A DNA stretch of 64,000 nucleotides, from positions 5,808,501-5,872,500 of the forward strand of contig WPIO01000019.1 in assembly GCA_009760855.2 (NCBI GenBank), given 5' to 3'. Source of the stretch: Cristatella mucedo (Eukaryota > Bryozoa > Phylactolaemata > Cristatellidae). This document shows positions 35,215-47,200 of the stretch, piece by piece (within the stretch, counting starts at the first letter, position 1; each line of letters opens with the position of its first letter). The notes below the pieces were generated by a model. The model made no database searches, was not told where the DNA came from, and saw nothing but the letters and a program-made list of their open reading frames with translations. The translations under genes and the position numbers were made by a program.

Positions 35215-38200
35215 CTGAAAAAGCGAATGGACTCGATGGCCGTGTGCACGATTAAGGTCAAAGGTCTAGTGCATAGAGATCGTAGTTCGCCTGCATTGGA
35301 TCGCACGCGTCAGGTGCTTCGGTGGGCAACCGACTCCATAGTTCGGTGGGACAAGTGAAAGGGATGGGCACCACGGACACACGACCGCAATCTTATAGGT
35401 CTTAGAGACTACGTTTCCGAACAAACACTGGCCGTCAAGTTCTACTCTGGTGAATGATTTTGTCTTTGAAACATGGGGATACACGATAAAAATGGTATCA
35501 GTGCGAGCAATTGCAGACAAAGCATGCCAGGCAAAAAGAAAAGGGATAGACAACAGTAAAAAGATGACAGTATAGGCACAGGAGGCAGCACCGCAAAGCA
35601 AAATAAGCCACAGAAGCAGTGCTACAAAACAAGGTCAGCAAGAACTAGCTTTCGGACAAGTGCATAGTTATTAAGATTACATCGGAAGATTTCATGCAAG
35701 GGCAGCCGAAATGTTTGGCTTTGAACTCGTGTGCCTCATGAGTTAGATCGGCAATTTGAAACTCGAAATACTAAATGTTAAAAAAGAAACTAGTCGGCTT
35801 TTTATGAAAGAAAAAAATGAATGGCAGCCTCGTTCGCACTTACAGCTTGCAGTGTTCCGTAGAAAATCGTTCTTTCTCCCAAGTCTCAATTTTCTCCGTA
35901 GTCACATAATCCAGCCACGCTTTCAGGACACGCTGCCTGGTGACCCGTGCGTAAAATCTGTCAGCCTTCTGGTCCATAATTGCTGCCTGCATGCGCCACT
36001 GAAATAGAATGTGTCACAAAACGCACGTCATGATGATGCAGAATATGGAGACTAGGAGACGAACAGCAATAGCAATGTTTCCAGTTTACAGAAATAGCTA
36101 TGGCTAATGGCAATAAAGTTGAACAAAGGCAGACTATCTAGCCTAGATCCGGAGCATGAACCTGAGCTACAGATAGATAAGCAAACTCAATAGCCCAGTG
36201 CTAAACAAAGAAATCACAGCAGTGCTATTCTAGCTACTGCATTCATTTATTTACACATTTGCCTTGGCATACTGGCCTAAGCATGATAATTGTTAGCTTT
36301 TGCATGCTTGATATCGTGCATGTCACTCACTAACTCTGGGTAATTAATTTTTTCACCAGCTTTATTAATTAAAGTGAGAAAATCGGTCCTTCCGTCACAA
36401 GGAAAGATAGCGCGGTGTTGTCTTCAGTGGCCAGTACTTCCGAAGCCAGAGCCAGAGACCAGAGAGAAATCTCAGTTTGTAAAAATAGACTGCATATTTT
36501 AGGATGGGAAATCAGCCTCTCAACAATCTGTGAACGATTAGGAGACACGTCACACAATTGCTCGAACATGTCACTAGGGTAATTTCTCATTCTCTTTCAC
36601 GAACTATGTCATGCACAATATGTAGGAAGTTCCATGGGTTAAGGTTAAAACTTCCTCAAGACACAGGTACTAACCTTCTTCCAGTTTGAGAAACTTCTTG
36701 CCAGCAGATGCCGATGATATAAAGCTGTTGCCGCTTGCTCACGTTCATATATCACTTCCTTGACTGCATCCCGCCAAGCCAGCAAACAGGTCCTACAATA
36801 CATACATACCCATACATTCACACACAAACACACACATATGCGTTCGTGTGTGTGACTTTTCCTTTGATATTCGAATCAGAAGCAGAACGTATAGTGTCAT
36901 AGTACATGGCATACTCAATAAATTGACGGTTCAGCCCTAAGATAGAATGGCCTCATTTCATGGCCAACAGGCAGCACATTTATTGCACTCACTAAAATAA
37001 ACGCTCTGTCGTCAGTTCCCAACTATGCAGTCAGGTATATACTCCAATCACCGAAAAGAAATTTCATCCTTTAAAGTATGAGCTTAATCCTAATGCCACT
37101 GTCACTCAGCGGTGTAAAATAGAGTGCCGGGGTGAGAAGCCGGTTGTGAAGGTTGTGCCGGTGTGAAGAAGGGCTAAAAAGAACTTCGAAATGAAAACCA
37201 AATGGAAAAATATTTAAACCTCTAAAATAAGCCTGCTAAGAGTGCTCACCGAGCTAGGCCGCAGGTGACCGACCAAAGTCACTAGCCTAGTCAGACAGAC
37301 ATATACAACAACAGAGGTGGAAGGGTCCATCCAGTGAGCCTACGAAGAACCCATTCTGCAATAGACGTATCCCCTCTTTAGGAAAGCCTGCACCCTGTAG
37401 GTCAAAGGGCACAGGCATGCTACATTCGCAGGACCTCTGAACAGCAGCCATCGCCCACATGGTCTTTATGACTTTGTGGAGTTACTGACGGAGATACATA
37501 CATACATACATCGCCGAGATTGCTGTTCGTTGCAGCTCGACTCTTCAGTAGAATCACAACGTACCGCCAAGCATAGTGCGATGAACGACTTTTAACGGCT
37601 ACATTACGGCGATCTATCGGCCAGGAGCAATAAGCAACAAACATAACCTTTTTTATCGCACTACCAAAGTCCTGTGCTACTGCGATGCTCAGAATTCAGA
37701 AGCCACTGCTGTGGATCCGCACAGCCTAGATATATAACTATTAGATCCAGATGTTTGATGTACATACACATACCCTGGTATAGCTATTAGACCCAGATCA
37801 CCAAGTTCTTCTCGAGCACCTCTCATTTCGTCGTCTGGGCATCACTAGCACTGCACTACAGTGGTTCAGGTCCTAGAGCAGAGAGAGAGAGAGAGACTCC
37901 GGAGCATTGATGTGAATGGAAAAGACCATCGAAGGAGCCAATGAAGTATGGCATGCTTGACCCTGTGACATACTGACTCTGAGCTTGCTCTGCTTCTTTT
38001 CACAGTTTATACTCCCCCTCATGCCGATGCGATCGCCAAGCACAATCTAGGTTTTCAGTTATATGCAAATGACACTCTGTCGTACCTTTGCTTTGATCCC
38101 TCCCAGCTCTCCAGCACGTCGAATTCTCTCAACTCCCTTGCTGCATGTTTTGCTGACATCCATACATGGGATGGCAGGAAACTTTCCTAAATTGAATGAT

Positions 38201-41200
38201 GATAAAACCAACCTACTAGTTATGGGAAAACCAAGTGATTCAAAAATTAGAAAACCTAACGCTCAAATTCTGCTCTGCCAGCATATATCCTGTTGAATCT
38301 GCACGAAACCTAGGTGTCATATTCCAAAGTGACCTTTTATTAGACAATCACATCAGCTCTACAGTGAAGTCTGCCAACTTTCAGCTACATAACATTGCTA
38401 AAACTCGGGCTTGCTTAGGCAGGGATACTACATACAAATTGTTCCATGCATTTGTGACATCCCGCCTCGACTTCAGTAACTCACTGCTTGCTGGTCTACC
38501 GGCCTGTGCAATCAGGTGCTTTCAGCTGGTGCAAAACTCTTCAGCTAGGCTTCTGCCTAAAGCCTCGCAGTTGCCACATCACGCAACTACCCACCGACCC
38601 GCACTGGCTCCCAGTCAAGCAGCATATCGACTTCAAGGTTCTGTCACTCACGTTTAGGTCCCTTCATTCTCTGGCTCCAGCCTACCTGTCAGAAATACTC
38701 CCCCACCAGGCTAGGCATCGTACTATCCAATTTTCTATAATCAGATCGTTAAGCTATACCTCGTACGAACATCAAATCCTGTGGAGACCGTACATCTAGT
38801 TCGTTTGCTCCCAAAGTATAGAGCTCACTCCCGACTAACGTCACGACATCCCACGACATTTAAAAAGATGCTAAAAATGCACCAGCTTATTACAGCATTT
38901 AGTGGGTCCTTGTGATTCGTTCTTTGTATGCTTATGCATGCTGACACTGTGCATGCTGTCACTAACCATATAATTGAAATATAATTCATTTATATAGCGC
39001 CCCAAGAGAACTTAATCTCTATTCAGGCACTTCACATATGCCTCGGGGCTCGAGCCACATTTGCATGGTGACCCTGTGCATGGCATATCTAATTATCGTT
39101 ATGTTATAGTATTGCTATTGTTATGTTATACTATATGCTATGCTTGTTGACATTGAGCATGCTACCACTAACCATTTGACCACGTTTCCTTTACGGCATA
39201 TGCAAAATGCCTCGAAAGAGATTAAGTTCTCTTTTAAGAGAAAGAAGGCGCTATGCAAATGCATTATTATTCTTATTATGTTTGCAGAGTCTGTGTATAG
39301 ATGTTCTTATGGTAATCCCGGTTCAAAGCAATGCCTCGCCACTTTAATTTTGCAACATCAGTCATACTGTCATAGAGATGTCCACGAAGCCAGAAACAAG
39401 TCTTGTCTTAGCGAAGTTGCTAGCATGATCCTGACTAATGAGTTGGTTGGGCATTACATTACTATGAATAGCACCACTATTTTGAAGTAATAACTAAAAA
39501 TGAAGAATATGGGAGTGATGAAACAAGAAAATAAAAGAAATAATCAGCTTTCTGAAGCGCTAGCCCAGACTGCTAGTAATAAAAAAATCCATCTACACAG
39601 AAGTAATTCGGATCCGTGTAAGATAAAGTAACACCCATATAGACACCACGGAATTAATCACAGGGTGAGATACGTCCATGTGCCCATCAGCTCTTTGCAT
39701 AGCAGAAGCATAACATAGCAGATGAAGTGCGCAGAGGAGCAGATAGAAAGAGCAACCACGGGGCTGAACGATTCAAATAGGTTGCCTAAATAGCCGCCAA
39801 TCTACAAATTCGATATATTCACCAAGCACACTTGATGACTAAAATTCAGCCTACAAAGCATGATGGACAAAGCGATTTATACAGCAGATGCATAAGCTAC
39901 AGCATTAGAGATCTGCATGCCAATCGATAGTCGATACATTATGCAATACCATGCGATTGGAAAAAATAAGAAACAAAAGACGAATATCCTTAGAAAGGGA
40001 GCACTCTCGGCAATTTCAGCTGCACGAAATAGCATGCCAAACGAAGCATCGAGCATGAAGCCACATACACCACGTCGAAGGTCAAAGAGCAGCATTGCTG
40101 CTCATCATGTGGCTGATTTAGCTTCCATGACTTGCACCTAATCCCCAATACCTAATGACCTCATTCTGCCTGAATTACTCATCATCAGCAAGAAGAATAG
40201 CTGGTAAGAAGTTTTCTGTCAGAACTCCGAGGCCTTGCATACGAATTAGTCCACGATAAATGAGATCAACATTAACAATCTTTAGCAACTTTAAAAAAAG
40301 AGCTGCATACGCAGTCAAGTAATGTCGCATGTAGTTTAGCTGCCTTGCACGTACAGCCCTGCCACTACAGGATTGCAGTGATTGCAGGAAGCACCACCTG
40401 CTCTCACTGGCTAATCGGTTGGCCAATGGTAGCGCAGCCCGTTTCTGTGCGAAGTGCGCCAATTTGCAAAGAAAATATGGCTGCTGCCCACAAAAGCTGT
40501 GAAGTTCCGGAGAATGCCGCAACGAATGGTCATTAGTGGTTCTTGTAAGGCAAGCCTTTGCGCATCAATCACCATCGCAAGCATTAGAAAGCCCGCGACG
40601 ACGACAATGCGCAGCCCTGAGCAGCTGAGACCTGAGCAGTGTCTTTGCATGGTGTGCAGCGGCTCGGCTAGCGCTCTCCCGCACCGATGCCACCAGCGAC
40701 CTCCAGGGCGACCACGCGTAGCAGCGCAGCAATCTGAGCGTACTGTGCTCAACGGCGGCAGTGTTCAGCTGCACAAGCCGCTCGGCCTGCTGCTGCTTCT
40801 CGGCCTTCCTCTAGAACACACCGGTGTAAAAAAAAGACGCGATCAGCAGGCTTTCCTCAATCGGAGCAAGTTCTGCCGACAGATCGCAGCAGGTCGGCGC
40901 CGTTGCTCTGCCCTCCCACCTCCCCGTGAGACAAGCAAGCCAGATTCGAATGCTACAGGCAGAACAGAGTAGACCGCAGGCGGAGGCAGCAGCGGCGCCG
41001 TCTCTGTGCGCACCTGCGCCTCCAGGCGGCGCCTCTCCTGCAGAAGAAGCTGCTGCTGTCTCTTCTCTTCCTCCTCTTTGCGCTGCTTGTCTTCTTCTGC
41101 TGCTCTCATCTGAAGCTGCCGAGCGAAGAAGAGCACCTTTACTCACCGCACAGCAGGATGCTCAGGCTCACGCCCGAGCTCAGGCTCACGATGCCACTCG

Positions 41201-44200
41201 ACGAGTGCGACCCCAGCTCGAAAAAGCACTCGCAGAAAGGAAACCAGGACAGGCGCCAGTCGAGGAGGAGCGAGGCTGGCCTCGTGAGAAGAAACCCAGT
41301 CGGCGGGGTAACACACGCCCGCTGTCCGGCCAGGCGGCAGGGCATGCACGCAGCGCCGAGGCAGGGAGAGGTGGCAGAGGCCTCCACGCCGCACGCCGCC
41401 CAGCAAAGAAGAAAGGGTGCGCTTCACTCACAAGCTTCTCGTTCTCGGCCTTCCGGCGCCGCTCCTCGCGCTCGGCCTTGGCTCGGGCCCGCGCCGAGGC
41501 CCGCTCGTTCATCGCCTCCACGAACCTGGTGTGACTGGGTGCGCCAGCCGCAGCGGAGACGTGGGTGCTAGCAGCCGCGCTCGACGAAGCAGCCGACCTG
41601 AAAGCCACGAGCCGCGTCAGCAGGAGCAGCAGGTCGCCGCGGCCACGGAAAAGCAGAAGGAGCATAACGAAGGAACGCGACGAGCGCGCGCACACTGGCG
41701 GGTGCACGTCCGAAAACTGCAACTGCATCCTTAGCCAGGTCACCTGTTGCACTACGCTGCAGCCACGTGAGCAAAGGACGGCTACGAAAAGAAACGGCTG
41801 GGAGCGAGTTTAACGATGCAACAAAGCAGCCGTCCCCGCTGCAAATCTGGTTCTGATATCAGCATCCGTGCCGTCGTGAGGCAACGGCGGCAACTGACGT
41901 CTGCTCTGTCGTCCCTTTCTAAGCCAGGTGCTTAGCTTGTTTGCTCTGCTTTGCCTATGGCTCCCTTTTGCTCAGGTAGCATTCTATTTTTCTGCTAGCT
42001 GCCATGATTGAATACGTACACATGGCATGCCGATAAAAGTGTTCTTTATGTTTGTCGTGAATTTTTAAACGGTGTCAGAGTAATACCCTACCTTCTGGTA
42101 AAATTTATCTTTAATTAGAATTATTAATTCCTGTATTTAGCACTAATGTGCTGTACACATTTGCTCAGCCATACAAAAATGGTCATACCACCCAAGAAAA
42201 ACACAAACAAATCTTAAATGCTTGCAACATTTAATGTAATATTGTGCATAGTTTTATGTAGCTTTATTGTAGATGCCGACTAAATGTCAGCAGTAGGTAG
42301 GCATAGTGTCGATAACTATGCCAGTTCCAAATAGTGGTGAGCCATAACCTCAGCTGTGTGGAAAAACACATGAATAAACTGTTCTGTGGGATTCAGATGG
42401 CCTTGCTACCGACACAGTCTCAATTTTAGAAAAATTCCCCTGAAGCGTCAGGTGATACAGATTACTGCCCAGTAATGCAAGACGGGGCAATGATCGTGTG
42501 GTAACAGCAACGGCAGCACGACCGAGAAGACAAAGAAGCCTTTTGACCATATGGATATGGAAAGGGGATACTATAAATCTGAGAGGCAATGTAGAGTCAA
42601 AAGTAAACTTCAACTGATCAAACAGCCTCATTTATATAGCGATAAAAGAGCCTTAATGGCTATCGCCAACATTTGCACAAAAAGTTGCCATAAAGAATGG
42701 CCTGCTGCACCACTTGAACCCCATGACCTGTGCCGTAAAGTGCAAGCACCTTACCCACGGGCTAAGAGCAGTGGCTATTATACACCGAACAAGAAAGGGT
42801 ATGTCAGTAACTATTCCTGTCTTTAAGCAAAGCTTGTCACTAACGGGCACAACAATGCAGCTGGGCATAGTGGTAAAGCAAAGCAGCTAAGAAACCAAAT
42901 GTATACTGGTCCACATCCTGAAGACTCGAATGGGTCATTCGGGCAGCAAAAGATAAATGTGGTAACAATAGGCGGTGGACGCAGGCAGGGTTTGGTGGTG
43001 CCAGGGTTTCAGGCATGGCAGCTGCACGACGATGGCAGAGCCCGACTGCAAAACACGTTGCTCACTATAAAGTTCACCAAAGACCATCTGATAATCTGTC
43101 TGCAAGCAACTCGGCATGGGCTGTGAAGCTTGAACACGACCTACAGGAGCAGGCGAGTCTTCCATACAGCTCTCGGTGCCTTAGAAGCATTCGAGCATGC
43201 AATTGCACTCGAATAACACTCGGGTCATGCAAACAAAGTGCAAGCGCACGGCATCACTGATATTTGGAAAAGAGGTAACAGCATAAGCTAGAAACATTTA
43301 GCCGAGGAGAGAAGCTGACAATTTGGTGCTGCCGTGGCATTGTCACAGTAGATGCACATGAAGTGTGGAAATGAGAACCAACAAGATGATACTACGTTTT
43401 TAGCAAAAGTTGCGCTACTTAAGGTGCTCGTGCAAAAGAAAAACGGAGGCTGAGTGAGCTGGCACTGGCACGAGTCACTCTGAGGTCCATCAGCACGGCC
43501 AATGCAGCACGGGCGTAGCAGCGAAATGCAGCACAGAATGCAGCAGTTGAGGGGACAGAGCGTCAAGCCTAGCTGCGGACACCTTTTTTGAGCGCACTGT
43601 TTTGATCGTTCAGGCAGCACTTTATTATACACTACTTTGACCGGCTTAGCAATAGCAAATGAAGAGAAACTTGGCCAGCTGCTTGACCAGCCACTGCAGC
43701 AGACGCGAGAGATCTCGACGATATGCGGCTGCGCTTGCTTGCTTCGCACAGCGTAGAGAAACCAACCTGTCCGTGAGAGGCTCGGGGGCAGACGACGGCT
43801 CGACCGCGGCTGAAATCCCCGATCGAAAACCCTCTGTACGAGGCGTGCCACCACCGATGACCGATCGGCTTCCGGAAGCAGCAGCAGCGGCGACAGCAGC
43901 TGCAGCCGGAACAGCAGCAGAAGCAGACGGAACTCCAGAAGCGGACGCCGCAGTCCTGGAGGCGAGCAGCTGCTGTGCCAGCGCCTGCAGCTGCTCGCCG
44001 AGCAGGCGGCTCTGCTGCGCCTGCTCCTCGAGAGCTCGCCTGTCCTGCTCGAACTTGAGCTCAGCTATGAGTCGCTGCTGCTCCTGCAGCTGCCGCCGTT
44101 GCTCGTGCAGCGCCCTCTGCTGGGCGGCAAAGCGGCTGGCGAACGTCCTCGGCACGGCGACGTCTGCATCGGACGCGACCGCGCCACCCTCGGTGCCCCG

Positions 44201-47200
44201 CTTGGGCATGCCGGCCTTCTCGAGGGCCTCCCCTTCGGCCGGCTGCCTAATGGCGGTCGGCGAAAGGACTGCGTCGTCATCCGCCACCGGTACGGGAGCG
44301 GCGGCTGTGGACGAAGAGTGGCCTGCGCGCGCCTGCGCCGTCCCCGACATGAACTGCTCGTATCTCCTTGTCAGTGGCCAGGCCAGCGCAGGCGCCTTAC
44401 CCTCGCGGGCCGACGATTTGGACTTTGAGGCATCGTGCTGACAAAATAACAAGGCTGCCCATCAAGACGTTGCGTGGTCGTTGCTAAGTTGCATGCAGTT
44501 CCTGCGTGACACGCATGGCCAAGCAGGCTGGAAGAAAGCGACCGCGCGAGACCGCCAGCCACGCTGCACAGGTGCAGGCGACAAACTCGAACGAGTGATT
44601 CAGCTTTGGCGCAGCCACTGCCGCCAATGCCGGCTTTCTTACCTCTGCCTTGGTACCACTCCGGCAAGCAGACAAGGCGCTGCTGCTGCTTTGGTCCGAT
44701 GCTGTGTGCAGGGCCGCACAGTTCTGCGATGCCGCGTCAAGGAAGGATGCCATTTTGCTTCTGAACGAGTGCTGCACTTCTTCTAAATTCCGTTCCTCTT
44801 GCTGTCGTAAGACCCACAGCTGCCACTCGATGAAGTACTTTCTCAGCAGCCCCGACTGGAAGAACCTGTCCGCGGCCTGTTGCTTCCTGCCGACATCGGA
44901 AGGCCGAGCAGAATCAGCACGGGTGCTCCGAGTGGCAACGAGCAGGCGAGTCGGGCCGCTTTGCAGAAGCAGGCGCAGCAAGCGCACGCGCACGGAGCTG
45001 CAACCGGAGCTGCAACCGCACGGAGGCGACCGCACGATCGGCAGCAGACCGAGCAGCAGATAAATCAGCCGAGGGAGCGCATCGCGATCGACTGCCCGAG
45101 CAGTGCCGGCAACGGCAAACGAGCCGCCGTGCAGTGCGGGCTGCAGCGGAAAGAGCTCGCTCGCGAAGCGCCTGCCGACAACAGGGCGGCACCGGCCCGC
45201 GGGGAGGGCCTCCGGGGGGGGGGCGGCGTGCCTGTAGAGCTCTTTGAGGTGGCTCTCGTGCTCCAGCTGCTCGCGATCCATGCGACTGTGGCGCACGGCC
45301 GTGCGCCAGCCGTTCCATGCGCGTAGCAGGCGCTTCCAGTCAGCGACTGCTAGCGCGCGGCCGAGCTGGGCGCGCCGCTCCACGACCATGCCGTACCAGG
45401 CTCCGAAGTGCGCCAGCAGGCACTGCAAGCGACAATGAACGTGGCGATCTGGTTATCGCTGGTTGAGACGACTGCGAGACTCAGAGCGGCAAAGTGAACG
45501 CCGGATCGCTTGCATCGCTCCGTAGCTAAGGGGGAGCATTCGCCCACGCCCGGTGCCTGAAAATGTCGTGTGAAAAACGCTATGAAAAAACCCCATACAC
45601 GAGGCACAGATGCAGGAGGTCTGAAGCAAAGCACACGGACGCCCTATCTCCCATTTTGGAGCCCGCTTCGTACATAGGCGAGCCGTTTGTTTGTTACACT
45701 GCTAGCATTGCCTACAGGCGAGCACGGCGCCGGTCATGGCGGATGTGCCATTTACCGCGAGGTGCGCACACCTCGCCGGCACACCGTTTGCACCGAGCAG
45801 CATTTACCCTCGAGTTGCTTCTCGCCTGCTGCACTTTTATCTTCTCGTGGTGCAGTCGCTTTCTCGCCTCCTTGCTTCGCTCTGCCCAACGTCCGCCTCC
45901 GCTGCCGCCGGCACGCGAGCCAGGCTGCTCACGAGCGGCTGCAGAGGAGCGCAGTGGCGGCGGCGCATCACCTCGAGGCTGGCGCTCAGCCTCGACCTCA
46001 CCGGGCTCCTCGCGGGTGCTCAGCGCCGGGCGAATCGAGGCTGCCTTCGGCGTCCTGGGGCTGTCGTCGCTGCACCCTTGTTGCTGCCTACACGAGGTAC
46101 CAGTAAGTAGATGGATGAAATTACGTAGCTATCGAGGAGCTACGAATACGATCTCGAGGCCATCACGAGCAGCCATATATGTCACGAAGCGGCCGAGCAC
46201 CTTGACCACCAGGTAGTAGAGTTACGCAGGGAGTTGCTGCTTACTAACGTGAGTATTGCAAATCAGGCGCCGCGCGGCCTACTGCGACGAAACCGATCTG
46301 CCAATTTCCGCTGCTGAGGAAAACGAGCATGGATGGCAGCTAGCTATAGGGCAAGGCACCGTACGGTCGAAAAAACCTCGGCTGTGGTCAGGCAACATGG
46401 ACTGGAATCAAGTGCTCTCACAGTCACCTCTCGCCGAGCCAGGTGCACAGGATTCAGGCCGTGATCTCTATCCCCCTCCCCTCCCCTCCCCCGTGCACTA
46501 ACACACTGCGGCTTGATCGGCTGACGATGAAAGGCAAGGCACGGTGCCACCGTGGCGCCAAAATGAAGCCGAGCGGCCAGCTGCAACGTGCGTACTTCTT
46601 TCGCGAGTCGTCCCGAATCCTGCGCTCCTCGGCCAGCTCCTTGCGTATGCGAGCCATCTCCTGCTGTATCTCTGCTTCCTCACGCTTAGCGTGAACGATC
46701 TTCTCTTTTTCTTCCTTTTGAAAATGCAAAGCGAACGATTAGCAGTGAGACCTTGGAGAAACAGTGCAAAGCCGATGGCGCGAGCAACGTCATTAAAATC
46801 GGAAGAATTTTCTGTCGGCAGAGGTGAGCGCATATCCGTGCTAGCCACAAAGGCAAGAGCAGCAGTGACGACCACAGCAAGCTGCAATTAGGCAATCGGC
46901 AGCACACGAATCCTGTTTAATGACTTCGGAGCACCATCAAACTGCAAACTAGAATTTCTGCTATGCACATACGCACATAAATATGCGAAATATGGCTATA
47001 GGTTCATAACGGCAGCCGACTAACCTTGAGCTGCAACTGTTTCGCAACAAAAAGTGACTCGCGCTTGTTTTTAATCTCTAGTCTCCGTTTTTCGGCTTCT
47101 TTCTGGCGTCGTTCCCTGTTTTCTTTAACCTGCAAGATGCAAATGCAGACAGTAGAGCATTCACTGCACTAGCAGCAGATATAAATACAATCACAGCGTT

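Larger units (their letters stand above)
36793..40631 (-). other. Largest intron of the CCDC191-like gene
   Basis: 3.8-kb GT..AG intron carrying the antisense LINE (37860-39262) with its nested SINE. (CATA)n at 37492-37510 follows GTGGAGTTACTGACGGAGAT, a motif also seen near 15288 and in part near 24230. Nothing coding was supported at 39.3-40.6 kb. Confidence 0.8.

Noticed and set aside
40175-40522. Minus 115-codon ORF between CCDC191-like exons
   Set aside because: Phase and content do not fit the chain. Exon 40632-40810 joins directly to 36675-36792 in phase.
40926-41571. Plus-strand ORFs of 137-202 codons
   Set aside because: Antisense of the minus exons 41014-41115 and 41432-41597 and their GC-rich intron.
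43659-44441. 260-codon plus-strand ORF (Ser/Ala/Cys-rich)
   Set aside because: Exact antisense shadow of the CCDC191-like exon 43767-44437, whose minus translation matches the family.
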